Origin: Nitrospinota bacterium
GTDB taxonomy: Bacteria > Nitrospinota > Nitrospinia > Nitrospinales > VA-1
NCBI GenBank assembly: GCA_022567815.1
Contig: JADFGI010000156.1
Location: forward strand, 1 to 7,169
Length of the DNA: 7,169 nucleotides
Direction of reading: 5' to 3'
Shown here: positions 1 to 5,551 of the stretch, piece by piece
Numbering within the stretch: position 1 is the stretch's first letter
Layout of the letters: each line of letters starts with the position of its first letter
The notes under the pieces: generated by a model
Database searches by the model: none
Told to the model about the DNA's origin: nothing
What the model saw: only the letters and a program-made list of their open reading frames with translations
Made by a program: the position numbers and the translations under genes

Positions 1-466
1 TCTTTAAATTGTCTCGTACATTTTCATCGTAATCTCTCGGCCGGATCTGTAAATTACGAAGAATTGTATTGTACAATAAGACATCAAACTGGTTGTTTTT
101 CTGAAAAGAATTATCTTCTTCAATGGCTTTAACGATTTCATTATTCGGGATCTTGATCTTTCTTTTTTTAGTTTCGCGCAAAAGGATCAATAAATCCCAT
201 GTTTGGGCTTCCAGATTCAGCAAATGGGCAACTTTGTTGAGGTTGTATCCGTATTTTCGGACGGCTTGAATACGCGCGTTTTGATAGACTTTACTAAAAT
301 CTTCAACAGAAATTTTTTTTCCAAAAATTCTTCCGGCATAACCGGGAGCATTATTCCCGGTGATCAGATAAGCGGTTCCAAGAAATCCGAAGGAAAAGAT
401 GATCAAAATTGCGACGAACCAAATGACCTTTTTAGCAACCCCTTTTTTGCGAAGTAATTTTAGCAT
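1..466 (-). CDS. PpiD/SurA-like periplasmic peptidyl-prolyl isomerase/chaperone, N-terminal part
   Basis: Reading the minus strand from ATG at 466-464 gives 155 residues that run off the left edge. The protein starts with a basic stretch (MLKLLRKKGVAKK), then one hydrophobic segment at about residues 14-35, then a soluble part. The soluble part has the SurA_N/PpiD pattern: GRIFGKKISVEDFSKVYQ after the membrane segment, a helical region with LRETKKRKIKIPNNEIV, and FQKNNQFDVLLYNTILR followed by IRPRDYDENVR. In this family the N-terminal helix anchors a periplasmic chaperone that helps fold exported or outer-membrane proteins. A parvulin PPIase domain normally follows but lies outside the window, so isomerase activity cannot be judged. 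The start is supported by AGGA at 477-474, seven bases upstream, and by a promoter-like sequence at 525-553. It is divergent from hisG. Family assignment is fairly sure; the choice between PpiD and a SurA-like paralogue is open. Confidence 0.8.
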   Translation of the reverse strand, partial: MLKLLRKKGVAKKVIWFVAILIIFSFGFLGTAYLITGNNAPGYAGRIFGKKISVEDFSKVYQNARIQAVRKYGYNLNKVAHLLNLEAQTWDLLILLRETKKRKIKIPNNEIVKAIEEDNSFQKNNQFDVLLYNTILRNLQIRPRDYDENVRDNLK

Positions 467-524
467 TGTAGTTTCCTGCCCTAAAAAAGGACGATTTGTA
501 CCAGATGACTTGATCTGATCGATG

Positions 525-553
525 ATTATATCTGTGAATGGTTCCTTTGACAA
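525..553 (-). promoter_or_regulatory. Putative sigma70-type promoter for the PpiD/SurA-like gene
   Basis: On the minus strand there is TTGTCA at 553-548 (five of six consensus -35 bases), a 17-base spacer, and a perfect TATAAT at 530-525. Transcription would start near 518, leaving a leader of about 50 bases before the ATG at 466. The assignment rests on sequence match and position only. Confidence 0.55.
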
Positions 554-641
554 GTGATTTTCGGGAAGAATAGGTTTTATGGTCTTTTCCTTGCATAACA
601 GGTATCATTCATATTATACTCTAATGATGGTAACAATTGTC

Positions 642-670
642 TTTACAACGGTAGGTGGTGAAGCTATAAT
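642..670 (+). promoter_or_regulatory. Putative sigma70-type promoter for hisG
   Basis: TTTACA at 642-647 (five of six -35 bases) is followed by exactly 17 bases and a perfect TATAAT at 665-670. A start near 677 would give a leader of about 100 bases before hisG. It is the best plus-strand promoter match upstream of hisG and the coupled small gene. Confidence 0.6.
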
Positions 671-681
671 ACGCTGTTTAT

Positions 682-745
682 TTAGTCCCTAAAGGTTTTA
701 AACACAAAGAGATGGGACTAAGCGGTTATATTTTAAAATGGACTA
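682..745 (+). promoter_or_regulatory. hisG leader with competing inverted repeats
   Basis: TTAGTCCC at 682-689 is perfectly complementary to GGGACTAA at 714-721, giving an 8-base-pair stem with a 24-base loop in the predicted 5' leader. A second, shorter complement, GGACTA at 740-745, could pair with the same left arm (TAGTCC), so the two stems would exclude each other. The segment TATATTTTA also occurs twice, at 727-735 and 744-752. A short reading frame, ATG at 712 to TAG at 751-753 (13 codons), has no histidine codons, so this is not a classical his leader peptide. I recognise no named riboswitch. The role is unknown; the stems may be regulatory or incidental in AT-rich sequence. Confidence 0.3.
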
Positions 746-776
746 TATTTTAGAGTAAAGGCTCTGTGCAATTGAG

Positions 777-1604
777 ATGCGAAAATTAAAATTGGGCTTG
801 CCAAAAGGAAGCTTGCAAGACGCCACTATAAAGGTTTTTGAGCGCGCAGGTTTTAAAATTTATGTTTCCGGTAGGTCATATTTCCCATCTATTGATGATG
901 AGGAAATTAATCCGGTGCTACTCAGGGCGCAAGAGATATCCCGCTATGTAGAGGAGGGTGCTCTTGACTGTGGAATTACCGGGGCCGATTGGATTTTGGA
1001 AAATGGCTCTAAAGTCACCACTTTGGCGGATCTGGTTTATGCTAAACAGAGTGCGGTTAAAGTTCGTTGGGTTTTGGCAGTACCGGAAAGATCACTGATT
1101 AAATCGGTCAAGGATCTTCGGGGTAAAAAAATTGCTACTGAAATTATTAATGTGACGAAACGTTATTTGAGGAAGAATAAGATCAAGGCAGATGTGGAAT
1201 TCAGCTGGGGCGCTACAGAAGCCAAAGTGGCTGATGGTTTGGTCGATGCGGTTGTCGAATTGACTGAAACAGGTAGTAGTTTGAGGGCGCACAAATTGCG
1301 GATCATTGCAACGGTTTGTGAGTCGACAACACAGTTCATTGCCAATAAAAAGTCTTTAAAGGATCCATGGAAAAAGCACAAAATGGGTCAGATCAGCATG
1401 CTTCTTCAAGGGGCGATTGCGGCCAATAATATGGTTGGTTTAAAGATGAATGTTGAGGTGAAAAATTTAAAGAGGATCTTGGGGTTGTTGAAGTCGCTTA
1501 AAAATCCAACAGTTTCTTCTTTAAGTAACGATAAGTGGCGGGCGATTGAGATCGTCATTGATGAGAGGACTGTGCGGACATTGATCCCAAAATTGAAAAG
1601 GTGA
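777..1604 (+). CDS. hisG: ATP phosphoribosyltransferase, long form (HisG)
   Basis: HisG catalyses the first step of histidine biosynthesis in the cytoplasm: ATP plus PRPP gives phosphoribosyl-ATP and pyrophosphate. The 275-residue protein has the N-terminal LPKGSL (8-13), GITGADWILE (66-75), and the PRPP-binding loop ELTETGSSLR (161-170). A C-terminal regulatory domain follows from about residue 203, including GLKMNV (221-226) and NPTVSSLS (243-250). That domain marks the long, hexameric, normally histidine-inhibited form, which needs no HisZ. The start is the only ATG available, because an in-frame TAA lies at 756-758. No strong ribosome-binding site is present; AAAGG at 757-761 is 15 bases away. 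The protein stops right after LIPKLKR, about 12-18 residues shorter than long-form relatives as I recall them, which continue with a last strand of the type GI-EYP-NKI. None of the three frames downstream encodes that strand. Its stop overlaps the next gene. Confidence 0.95.
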   Translation: MRKLKLGLPKGSLQDATIKVFERAGFKIYVSGRSYFPSIDDEEINPVLLRAQEISRYVEEGALDCGITGADWILENGSKVTTLADLVYAKQSAVKVRWVLAVPERSLIKSVKDLRGKKIATEIINVTKRYLRKNKIKADVEFSWGATEAKVADGLVDAVVELTETGSSLRAHKLRIIATVCESTTQFIANKKSLKDPWKKHKMGQISMLLQGAIAANNMVGLKMNVEVKNLKRILGLLKSLKNPTVSSLSNDKWRAIEIVIDERTVRTLIPKLKR

Positions 1605-1939
1605 TTCGCGCCAAGCTCGAAGAAATCGATAAAAAAATGAATCGGTGGCAGGAGGACAACGTTCTGGCGGTCAAGGAGGAAATTAAAAAGGAATCGCCCG
1701 CATTGACCAAAGCCATCCTCTGGGAGTTGGACCAGATCATCGTTGAAAAGGTGAAACAGGTCAAAGGCGCGATCATGGAATCTGTTACGGAGGAAGTGAG
1801 CCGTCAGGTCGGCGATGCTTTAAAGGAATTCAAGGAGGAGTCGGAAAGGAATTTTCAGCGCGTGGGGAAGTTTAATCTCGTGTGCCTGTTTTTATCGTCC
1901 CTGGCGCTTGCGGGGTTGGTATTACTTTCGTTGCGATAG
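1601..1939 (+). CDS. Small coiled-coil protein with C-terminal membrane anchor
   Basis: This 112-residue protein is of unrecognised family. It begins with GTG overlapping the hisG stop (GTGA), so translation is probably coupled to hisG. Residues 1-90 are highly charged and helical, with spaced hydrophobics (for example LEEIDKKMNRW and VEKVKQVKGAIMESVTEEV), consistent with a coiled coil. Residues 91-111 (from FNLVCLFLSS) form one hydrophobic helix next to the C-terminal Arg, so the protein looks tail-anchored with its body in the cytoplasm. The start is not certain. AAAAGG abuts the GTG with no spacer. The same frame is open back to 1565 and reads IDPKIEKVIRAK from an ATT codon at 1580, with AGAGGA ten bases upstream. 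An ATG at 1637 is a later alternative. No link to histidine synthesis is evident beyond position. It is probably a real gene because the frame is protein-like throughout and the overlap is tight. Confidence 0.7.
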   Translation: MIRAKLEEIDKKMNRWQEDNVLAVKEEIKKESPALTKAILWELDQIIVEKVKQVKGAIMESVTEEVSRQVGDALKEFKEESERNFQRVGKFNLVCLFLSSLALAGLVLLSLR

Positions 1940-1964
1940 TGCGATAGGGGCGAGTAAGGAATAT

Positions 1965-2135
1965 TTAATCTGTAATGAGCCAGAAAAGGAAAAATAATAA
2001 AAATCCCGAAAGCACCACCTGCCAGATGAAACCAAACCCCGGACCGGTAAACAGAATCGATACGGTGGCGGCACAGAGAATCACGAAGGCCAGGATCAAT
2101 CGGGTGCGGTGTTTTAGAACTGATTTTTGTTTCAT
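1965..2135 (-). CDS. Small two-helix membrane protein
   Basis: From ATG at 2135-2133 this encodes 56 residues. A basic N-terminus (MKQKSVLKHRTR) is followed by two hydrophobic segments, about residues 13-29 and 34-54, with a short TGPG turn between them. This is a typical helical hairpin with both ends in the cytoplasm. I do not recognise a family. An in-frame ATG at 2162 would add MVGLTFCDF, but that start lies at the edge of the hairpin at 2163-2177 and precedes the basic segment, so I prefer 2135. Neither start has a clear ribosome-binding site. The gene converges on the coiled-coil gene, with 25 bases between stops and no visible terminator. The overlapping plus-strand frame over the same region is rich in polar residues and proline and looks like a shadow. 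It could be a short transmembrane remnant of a larger gene. Confidence 0.5.
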   Translation of the reverse strand: MKQKSVLKHRTRLILAFVILCAATVSILFTGPGFGFIWQVVLSGFLLFFLFWLITD

Positions 2136-2162
2136 GAAATCACAAAAAGTTAATCCCACCAT

Positions 2163-2268
2163 CCCCGCAACGCGGGGAGGAAAAGCCTGCTACGCAGGAG
2201 GGCTGACGTTCGCTACGCTTGTGATATCCTTTCCGTTGCCTTCATGCCCCGGAGGGGTACACGAGCCC
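2163..2268. repeat. Modular intergenic repeat, copy 1
   Basis: The unit starts with a perfect hairpin, CCCCGC-AAC-GCGGGG (2163-2177). It continues with the 15-base anchor CGCGGGGAGGAAAAG (2171-2185) and an inserted hairpin, CCTGC-TAC-GCAGG. A core at 2206-2268 follows, starting ACGTTCGCTACGCTTGTG and holding a CCCC-GGA-GGGG stem-loop. Compared with copy 2, the anchor is identical and the core matches at 55 of 63 positions by my alignment. The middle spacer differs in length (20 against 8 bases). No coding function is apparent. Confidence 0.8.
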
Positions 2269-2332
2269 TGAAAAAACTCCGCACTGCGTAAGATTTCGTC
2301 AGCCACAAACTCATAGAACGTTAATACTGGGG

Positions 2333-2348
2333 CCAGCCCCCAGGCTGG
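2333..2348. repeat. Stem-loop in the repeat region
   Basis: CCAGCC at 2333-2338 pairs perfectly with GGCTGG at 2343-2348 around a 4-base loop, CCCA. It lies seven bases before the next hairpin, which opens repeat copy 2. No T-run follows on either strand, so it is not a standard intrinsic terminator. Confidence 0.6.
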
Positions 2349-2354
2349 TTGGGT

Positions 2355-2455
2355 CCAGCGTCACGCTGGCGCGGGGAGGAAAAGTGGGGATAACGTTCGC
2401 TTCGCTTGTGATATCCTTTCCCTTGTCTTCATGCCCCAATGGGGTACACCAGCCT
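2355..2455. repeat. Modular intergenic repeat, copy 2
   Basis: This unit begins with the hairpin CCAGCG-TCA-CGCTGG (2355-2369), where copy 1 has a different hairpin. Then come the identical anchor CGCGGGGAGGAAAAG (2370-2384), an 8-base spacer, and the core at 2393-2455. In the core the stem CCCC...GGGG is kept, but its loop changed from GGA to AAT. Conserved stems with exchanged loops and swapped hairpins point to a mosaic family of structured repeats. A minus-strand frame of 89 codons spans 2311-2580, but it is built entirely from repeat sequence and is not called as a gene. Confidence 0.8.
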
Positions 2456-2470
2456 GGCCAAACATTTTTC

Positions 2471-2549
2471 TCGTCTTCGCGAGCCGCTAAAGGCGGCGCG
2501 GCGATCCAGAGTCTCTGGATTGCTTCGGCCTTAAGGCCTCGCAATGACA
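2471..2549 (-). repeat. Palindromic MITE/REP-like element with CTCGCAATGACA ends, copy A
   Basis: The ends are imperfect inverted repeats: CGTCTTCGCGAG (2472-2483) against the reverse complement of CTCGCAATGACA (2538-2549), nine of twelve matching. Inside are three further palindromes: GCCGC-TAAAG-GCGGC (2483-2497), ATCCAGAG-T-CTCTGGAT (2504-2520) and GGCCTTAAGGCC (2527-2538). The motif CGAAGCAATC reads on the minus strand (2527-2518). It lies 31 bases beyond the stop of the NHL gene, so its RNA would fold in that gene's 3' end. No transposase is present; elements of this kind are thought to be non-autonomous. Confidence 0.8.
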
Positions 2550-2580
2550 TGATACCTCGCCCATAAGCCGGTCCGCTCAT

Positions 2581-4731
2581 TCACGGAAAATTATGCACGG
2601 TAATTCGTACTTCAAGTCCATCCTGCATCCAGCCGATATTTCCATTTCCGGCAATCGTGCTGATGATCCCCCTAGTATCGATTTTACGGATGCGGTTGTT
2701 GTCGCGGTCGGAAAAATATAAATTGCCTGCGGGATCAAAAACCACACGAAAGGGATTTTTCAACCGCGCCTGGGGTGCGGGACCGCCATCACCGCTGAAT
2801 CCGGGTTCTCCCGTTCCCGCCACCCGGTGAATGATTCCGTCTTTATCAATTTTTCGGATGACCGCTGAGTTCTGTTCGCAAATATACAACTCTCCCTGGG
2901 GGGAGAGGGTCAAGCCGCCAGGAGAACGGACTCCCGCTTTTAGTGCCGGGCCACCGTTGCCAAAATTTTTAAAATCTCCGGTTCCGGCAATGGTCAGAGT
3001 TTTCCCGTCGGAGAAGATTTTTCTTACTTTACTACTTCCTGAATCGGAAAAGTAAATATTACCGGCTTCATCTATAACCAATCCATTCAGATGGACTTCT
3101 TCTCCAAGGTTTTTAATCTTCTCATCCACAACTTTGGAAATGATCCCGTTGCGATCGACTTTCCGGATGTTAAAGTTGGTTTGATCCGCTATGTACAAAT
3201 TCCCTTCGCTATCAGTAACGATGTCGGTGATGGTGTAAAAGGAAGCATTAATGGCGGGCCCGCCATCGCCTTCATTTCCCTGCCTTCCGTTACCGGCAAA
3301 CCGGGTGATCGTTCCCTGGGCAGAGATTTTTCTGATTATGAATCCATGTCCCAAACGGCAGACAACGAAGACATTGTCATCCGCATCAATCGCCATCAGG
3401 GAAGGCAGAAAAAGAGCCGCTTTGAGGGCGGGACCGCCATCGCCTTCATTACCTAAAGCCCCGGTTCCCGCAAAGCCGCTGATGATTCCATGCTTGTCGA
3501 TCTTGCGTATTCTGTTGTGATTCTTATCCGCGAAAAGAATATTTCCCTTGCTGTCAATCACGATTCCCGAAGGGCCATCCAGAGTCGCCCCCAGTCCGGG
3601 GCCACCGTCTCCCTTTTGCAAAAACCGCCCATTGCCTGCAAGGGTACTCACAATTTGATTTTTTAAGTGGGCCTTGCGTATGCGGAAATGAGACCGGTCC
3701 GCAACGATTAAATTTTGATTTTTCGAGTCAATGACAAAAACCAACGGTAGATAAAGATTCGTTTCCGCGGCAATTTCACCATCTCCATTAAAATCCGACT
3801 GTCCCGTTCCCATAAAGGTGGTGATGATTCCAACAGGGTCCACTTTTCGAATTCTGTTGTTGTTCCGGTCGGTTATAAAAATATTTCCCGCATCATCTTT
3901 TACGACATCCGTCGGAAAGGCCAGGCTCGCTTGTGTCGCGGGTCCATAATCCCCGGAATAGGAATGCATCCCATCTCCAGCCACTGTGGTAATGATTCCC
4001 TGCTTGTCGATCATCCTGATTCGGTTATTACCCCGGTCGGCAATATAAAGATTTTCCTGCGGGTCGATGAAAATGCCAAATGGATATTTTAATAAAGCAT
4101 CCACCGCCGGCCTGAAATCTCCCCCGAAACCGGGAGGCCCCGTTCCTGCGATCGTCGTGATGATACCCTGGTTATCTACTTTACGAATGCGGTTGTTGGA
4201 TCGATCGGATATAAAAAGATTTTTTTCCGAATCCAGGGCGACATCGGAGGGGAAATTCAAGCTGGCATTCACGGCGGACTCATTATCGCCGCTCCAATCT
4301 GGAATTCCATTACCAGCCACGGTGGTGATAATGCCATCGGCATTCACTTTACGAATGCGATGATTGTTTCGGTCGGCGATATAAATACTGCCGTCGTCAT
4401 CCACCACAAGCCCAGCGGGGAAATTGAGGGAAGCCTCCAGAGCCGGGCCGCCGTCACCTGAAAAACCGGCAATGCCATTGCCAACAACCGTGGTGATGAT
4501 CCCGTCCGGAGTTAATTTGCGGATACGGTTTTTAGATCGATGGGCTATATAGATATTGCCCGCACGGTCCATCGCCAGACCATCGACCAGAGTCAGGGTT
4601 ACTTGCGTTGCTGGCTTACCATCCCCGATATCTTTGTATGGATAAAGGGGCAAGGCAGTCACACTTTTCCACGGGAAGCCCAGACCCAACGACATGCACA
4701 AAATTAAAACCCAAAGGTTTTGCGGTTTCAT
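2581..4731 (-). CDS. Secreted NHL-repeat (beta-propeller) protein
   Basis: This 716-residue protein begins with a Sec-type signal peptide. A hydrophobic stretch follows MKPQN, with likely cleavage after VTA at residue 26; no lipobox is seen. The rest is 12 tandem NHL units of about 56 residues. Each runs roughly P-G-D--GN-YIADR-N-RIRK, then GII-T-AGNG, then a linker with GDGGPA--A. The ninth unit lacks the GDGGPA linker, and the sixth and eighth carry small insertions. NHL units form blades of beta-propellers that bind proteins, RNA or ligands, and related extracytoplasmic proteins are common but poorly characterised. Twelve blades would fit two six-bladed propellers; that is inference. No catalytic domain or C-terminal anchor is visible. 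It is the last gene of the minus-strand cluster, and its ATG overlaps the stop of the LRR gene (ATGA), implying coupled translation. A CTCGCAATGACA-type element follows 31 bases after the stop. Substrate and role are unknown. Confidence 0.93.
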   Translation of the reverse strand: MKPQNLWVLILCMSLGLGFPWKSVTALPLYPYKDIGDGKPATQVTLTLVDGLAMDRAGNIYIAHRSKNRIRKLTPDGIITTVVGNGIAGFSGDGGPALEASLNFPAGLVVDDDGSIYIADRNNHRIRKVNADGIITTVAGNGIPDWSGDNESAVNASLNFPSDVALDSEKNLFISDRSNNRIRKVDNQGIITTIAGTGPPGFGGDFRPAVDALLKYPFGIFIDPQENLYIADRGNNRIRMIDKQGIITTVAGDGMHSYSGDYGPATQASLAFPTDVVKDDAGNIFITDRNNNRIRKVDPVGIITTFMGTGQSDFNGDGEIAAETNLYLPLVFVIDSKNQNLIVADRSHFRIRKAHLKNQIVSTLAGNGRFLQKGDGGPGLGATLDGPSGIVIDSKGNILFADKNHNRIRKIDKHGIISGFAGTGALGNEGDGGPALKAALFLPSLMAIDADDNVFVVCRLGHGFIIRKISAQGTITRFAGNGRQGNEGDGGPAINASFYTITDIVTDSEGNLYIADQTNFNIRKVDRNGIISKVVDEKIKNLGEEVHLNGLVIDEAGNIYFSDSGSSKVRKIFSDGKTLTIAGTGDFKNFGNGGPALKAGVRSPGGLTLSPQGELYICEQNSAVIRKIDKDGIIHRVAGTGEPGFSGDGGPAPQARLKNPFRVVFDPAGNLYFSDRDNNRIRKIDTRGIISTIAGNGNIGWMQDGLEVRITVHNFP

Positions 4732-5507
4732 CGGATAATGATTTGAATCCCCTTTTCCTTGCTAATTTGTAAAGCCTTCATGCGCATTTTTTGGGAAAGA
4801 GGATTCATCACCAGATCAAGAGTTTCAAGTTTAGGAAAAAACTGGCTGTCCATAAGCGCCTCCGCTCCGGCATCGGCAATATTGTTTTGTCCCATATAAA
4901 GCACTTGCAGATTGGGGAAGTTTTTAGAATTGGCCAATGCTACTGCCCCGTCATCCCCTATCTCGTTGCGAAATAAATTCAGGATTTCGAGTTTCGGCAA
5001 GGTTTCAACCTCAGCCAATGCCGCAACACCATCAGGAGTTATCAGATTATCGTTCAATAAAAGCGTTTTTAATTTAAGAAAATTTTTCGAGCGGCCCACA
5101 AAACCAAAAGCCTCATCCCCAATTTCATTTTTCCATATTTTTAAAGATTCCAAATTTTTCATATACGGAGATTCCGCCAAGGCCTTGAGTCCGAGATCGC
5201 CAATCAGGTTGCCCCACAGGTCAAGATGTTGGAGATTTGCCAGGTGGGGGGATTTTGCCAGGGCCTTCATCCCCTTGTATTTAATTTTATTTCCTTGTAG
5301 CAGGAGCGTGGTCACCGAGGATAATTGCTCCATTTGGGCGAGTTCCTTGGCTCCTTTAGTCCCGATAACTACCCTGCTCAAATCCAATACCAGCCCGTCC
5401 TTGCTGAGTCGGCTTTGAACAAGGGTCTTGATGTCTTCCGCCGCCCAAGTTGACGAACTGAATGCAAAACAAACAAGCAATAACCAGATGGCGGCGATTT
5501 TATGCAC
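4728..5507 (-). CDS. Secreted leucine-rich-repeat protein, ribonuclease-inhibitor-like
   Basis: This 259-residue protein has a signal peptide (hydrophobic residues 4-20, likely cleavage after TWAA near residue 23). From residue 38 it shows eight LRR units in an unbroken 27-residue phase, at 38, 65, 92, 119, 146, 173, 200 and 227. The last is partial and capped by a short tail ending QIIIR. The unit pattern is L--L-L--N-IGD-GA-ALA-S----N, the RI-like type in which a strand and a helix alternate to make a curved binding surface. Such proteins bind other proteins; no enzyme domain is present. The start is GTG at 5507-5505. It is the only start before an in-frame TAA upstream, with AGGA eleven bases away (5522-5519). 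It lies 44 bases after the GT2 gene and overlaps the NHL gene by four bases, so LRR and NHL products are probably made together. The partner is unknown. Confidence 0.92.
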   Translation of the reverse strand: MHKIAAIWLLLVCFAFSSSTWAAEDIKTLVQSRLSKDGLVLDLSRVVIGTKGAKELAQMEQLSSVTTLLLQGNKIKYKGMKALAKSPHLANLQHLDLWGNLIGDLGLKALAESPYMKNLESLKIWKNEIGDEAFGFVGRSKNFLKLKTLLLNDNLITPDGVAALAEVETLPKLEILNLFRNEIGDDGAVALANSKNFPNLQVLYMGQNNIADAGAEALMDSQFFPKLETLDLVMNPLSQKMRMKALQISKEKGIQIIIR

Positions 5508-5551
5508 TTTTAAAATAATCCTGCGTCGTTTGGGATTGAATTAGTAAGCAT

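Noticed and set aside
203..457. 84-codon plus-strand frame opposite the PpiD/SurA-like gene
   Set aside because: The minus-strand frame shows a clear membrane anchor and SurA_N motifs; the plus frame has no recognisable pattern.
613..644. A second minus-strand TATAAT at 618-613
   Set aside because: The best -35 candidate, AAGACA, matches only four of six bases at a 19-base spacing; the promoter at 525-553 is better placed and matches better.
712..753. Possible his leader peptide
   Set aside because: The 13-codon frame contains no histidine codons and no terminator-like U-run follows.
1932..1947. Tandem duplication of TGCGATAG at the stop of the coiled-coil gene
   Set aside because: Only two 8-base copies, likely slippage; no functional inference can be supported.
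1975..2271. 98-codon plus-strand reading frame
   Set aside because: It overlaps the two-helix membrane gene antisense and then runs into repeat copy 1. It has low-complexity polar composition and no ribosome-binding site.
2163..2549. CRISPR-like array or intrinsic terminators in the repeat region
   Set aside because: Only two diverged units with unequal spacing, no regular spacers and no cas gene; none of the hairpins is followed by a T-run of the terminator type.
2311..2580. 89-codon minus-strand reading frame
   Set aside because: It is made of repeat copy 2, a stem-loop and the palindromic element A; its protein has no domain-like pattern, and the start coincides with the edge of the NHL gene's 3' side. 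It is better explained as structured repeat DNA.
2831..3520. Several plus-strand frames of 74-121 codons within the NHL gene
   Set aside because: They are antisense shadows of the repeated NHL coding units; the recurring GPPSPS-type peptides mirror GDGGPA on the other strand.
4912..5418. 168-codon plus-strand frame opposite the LRR gene
   Set aside because: Antisense shadow caused by the 81-base periodicity of the LRR; no protein family pattern.
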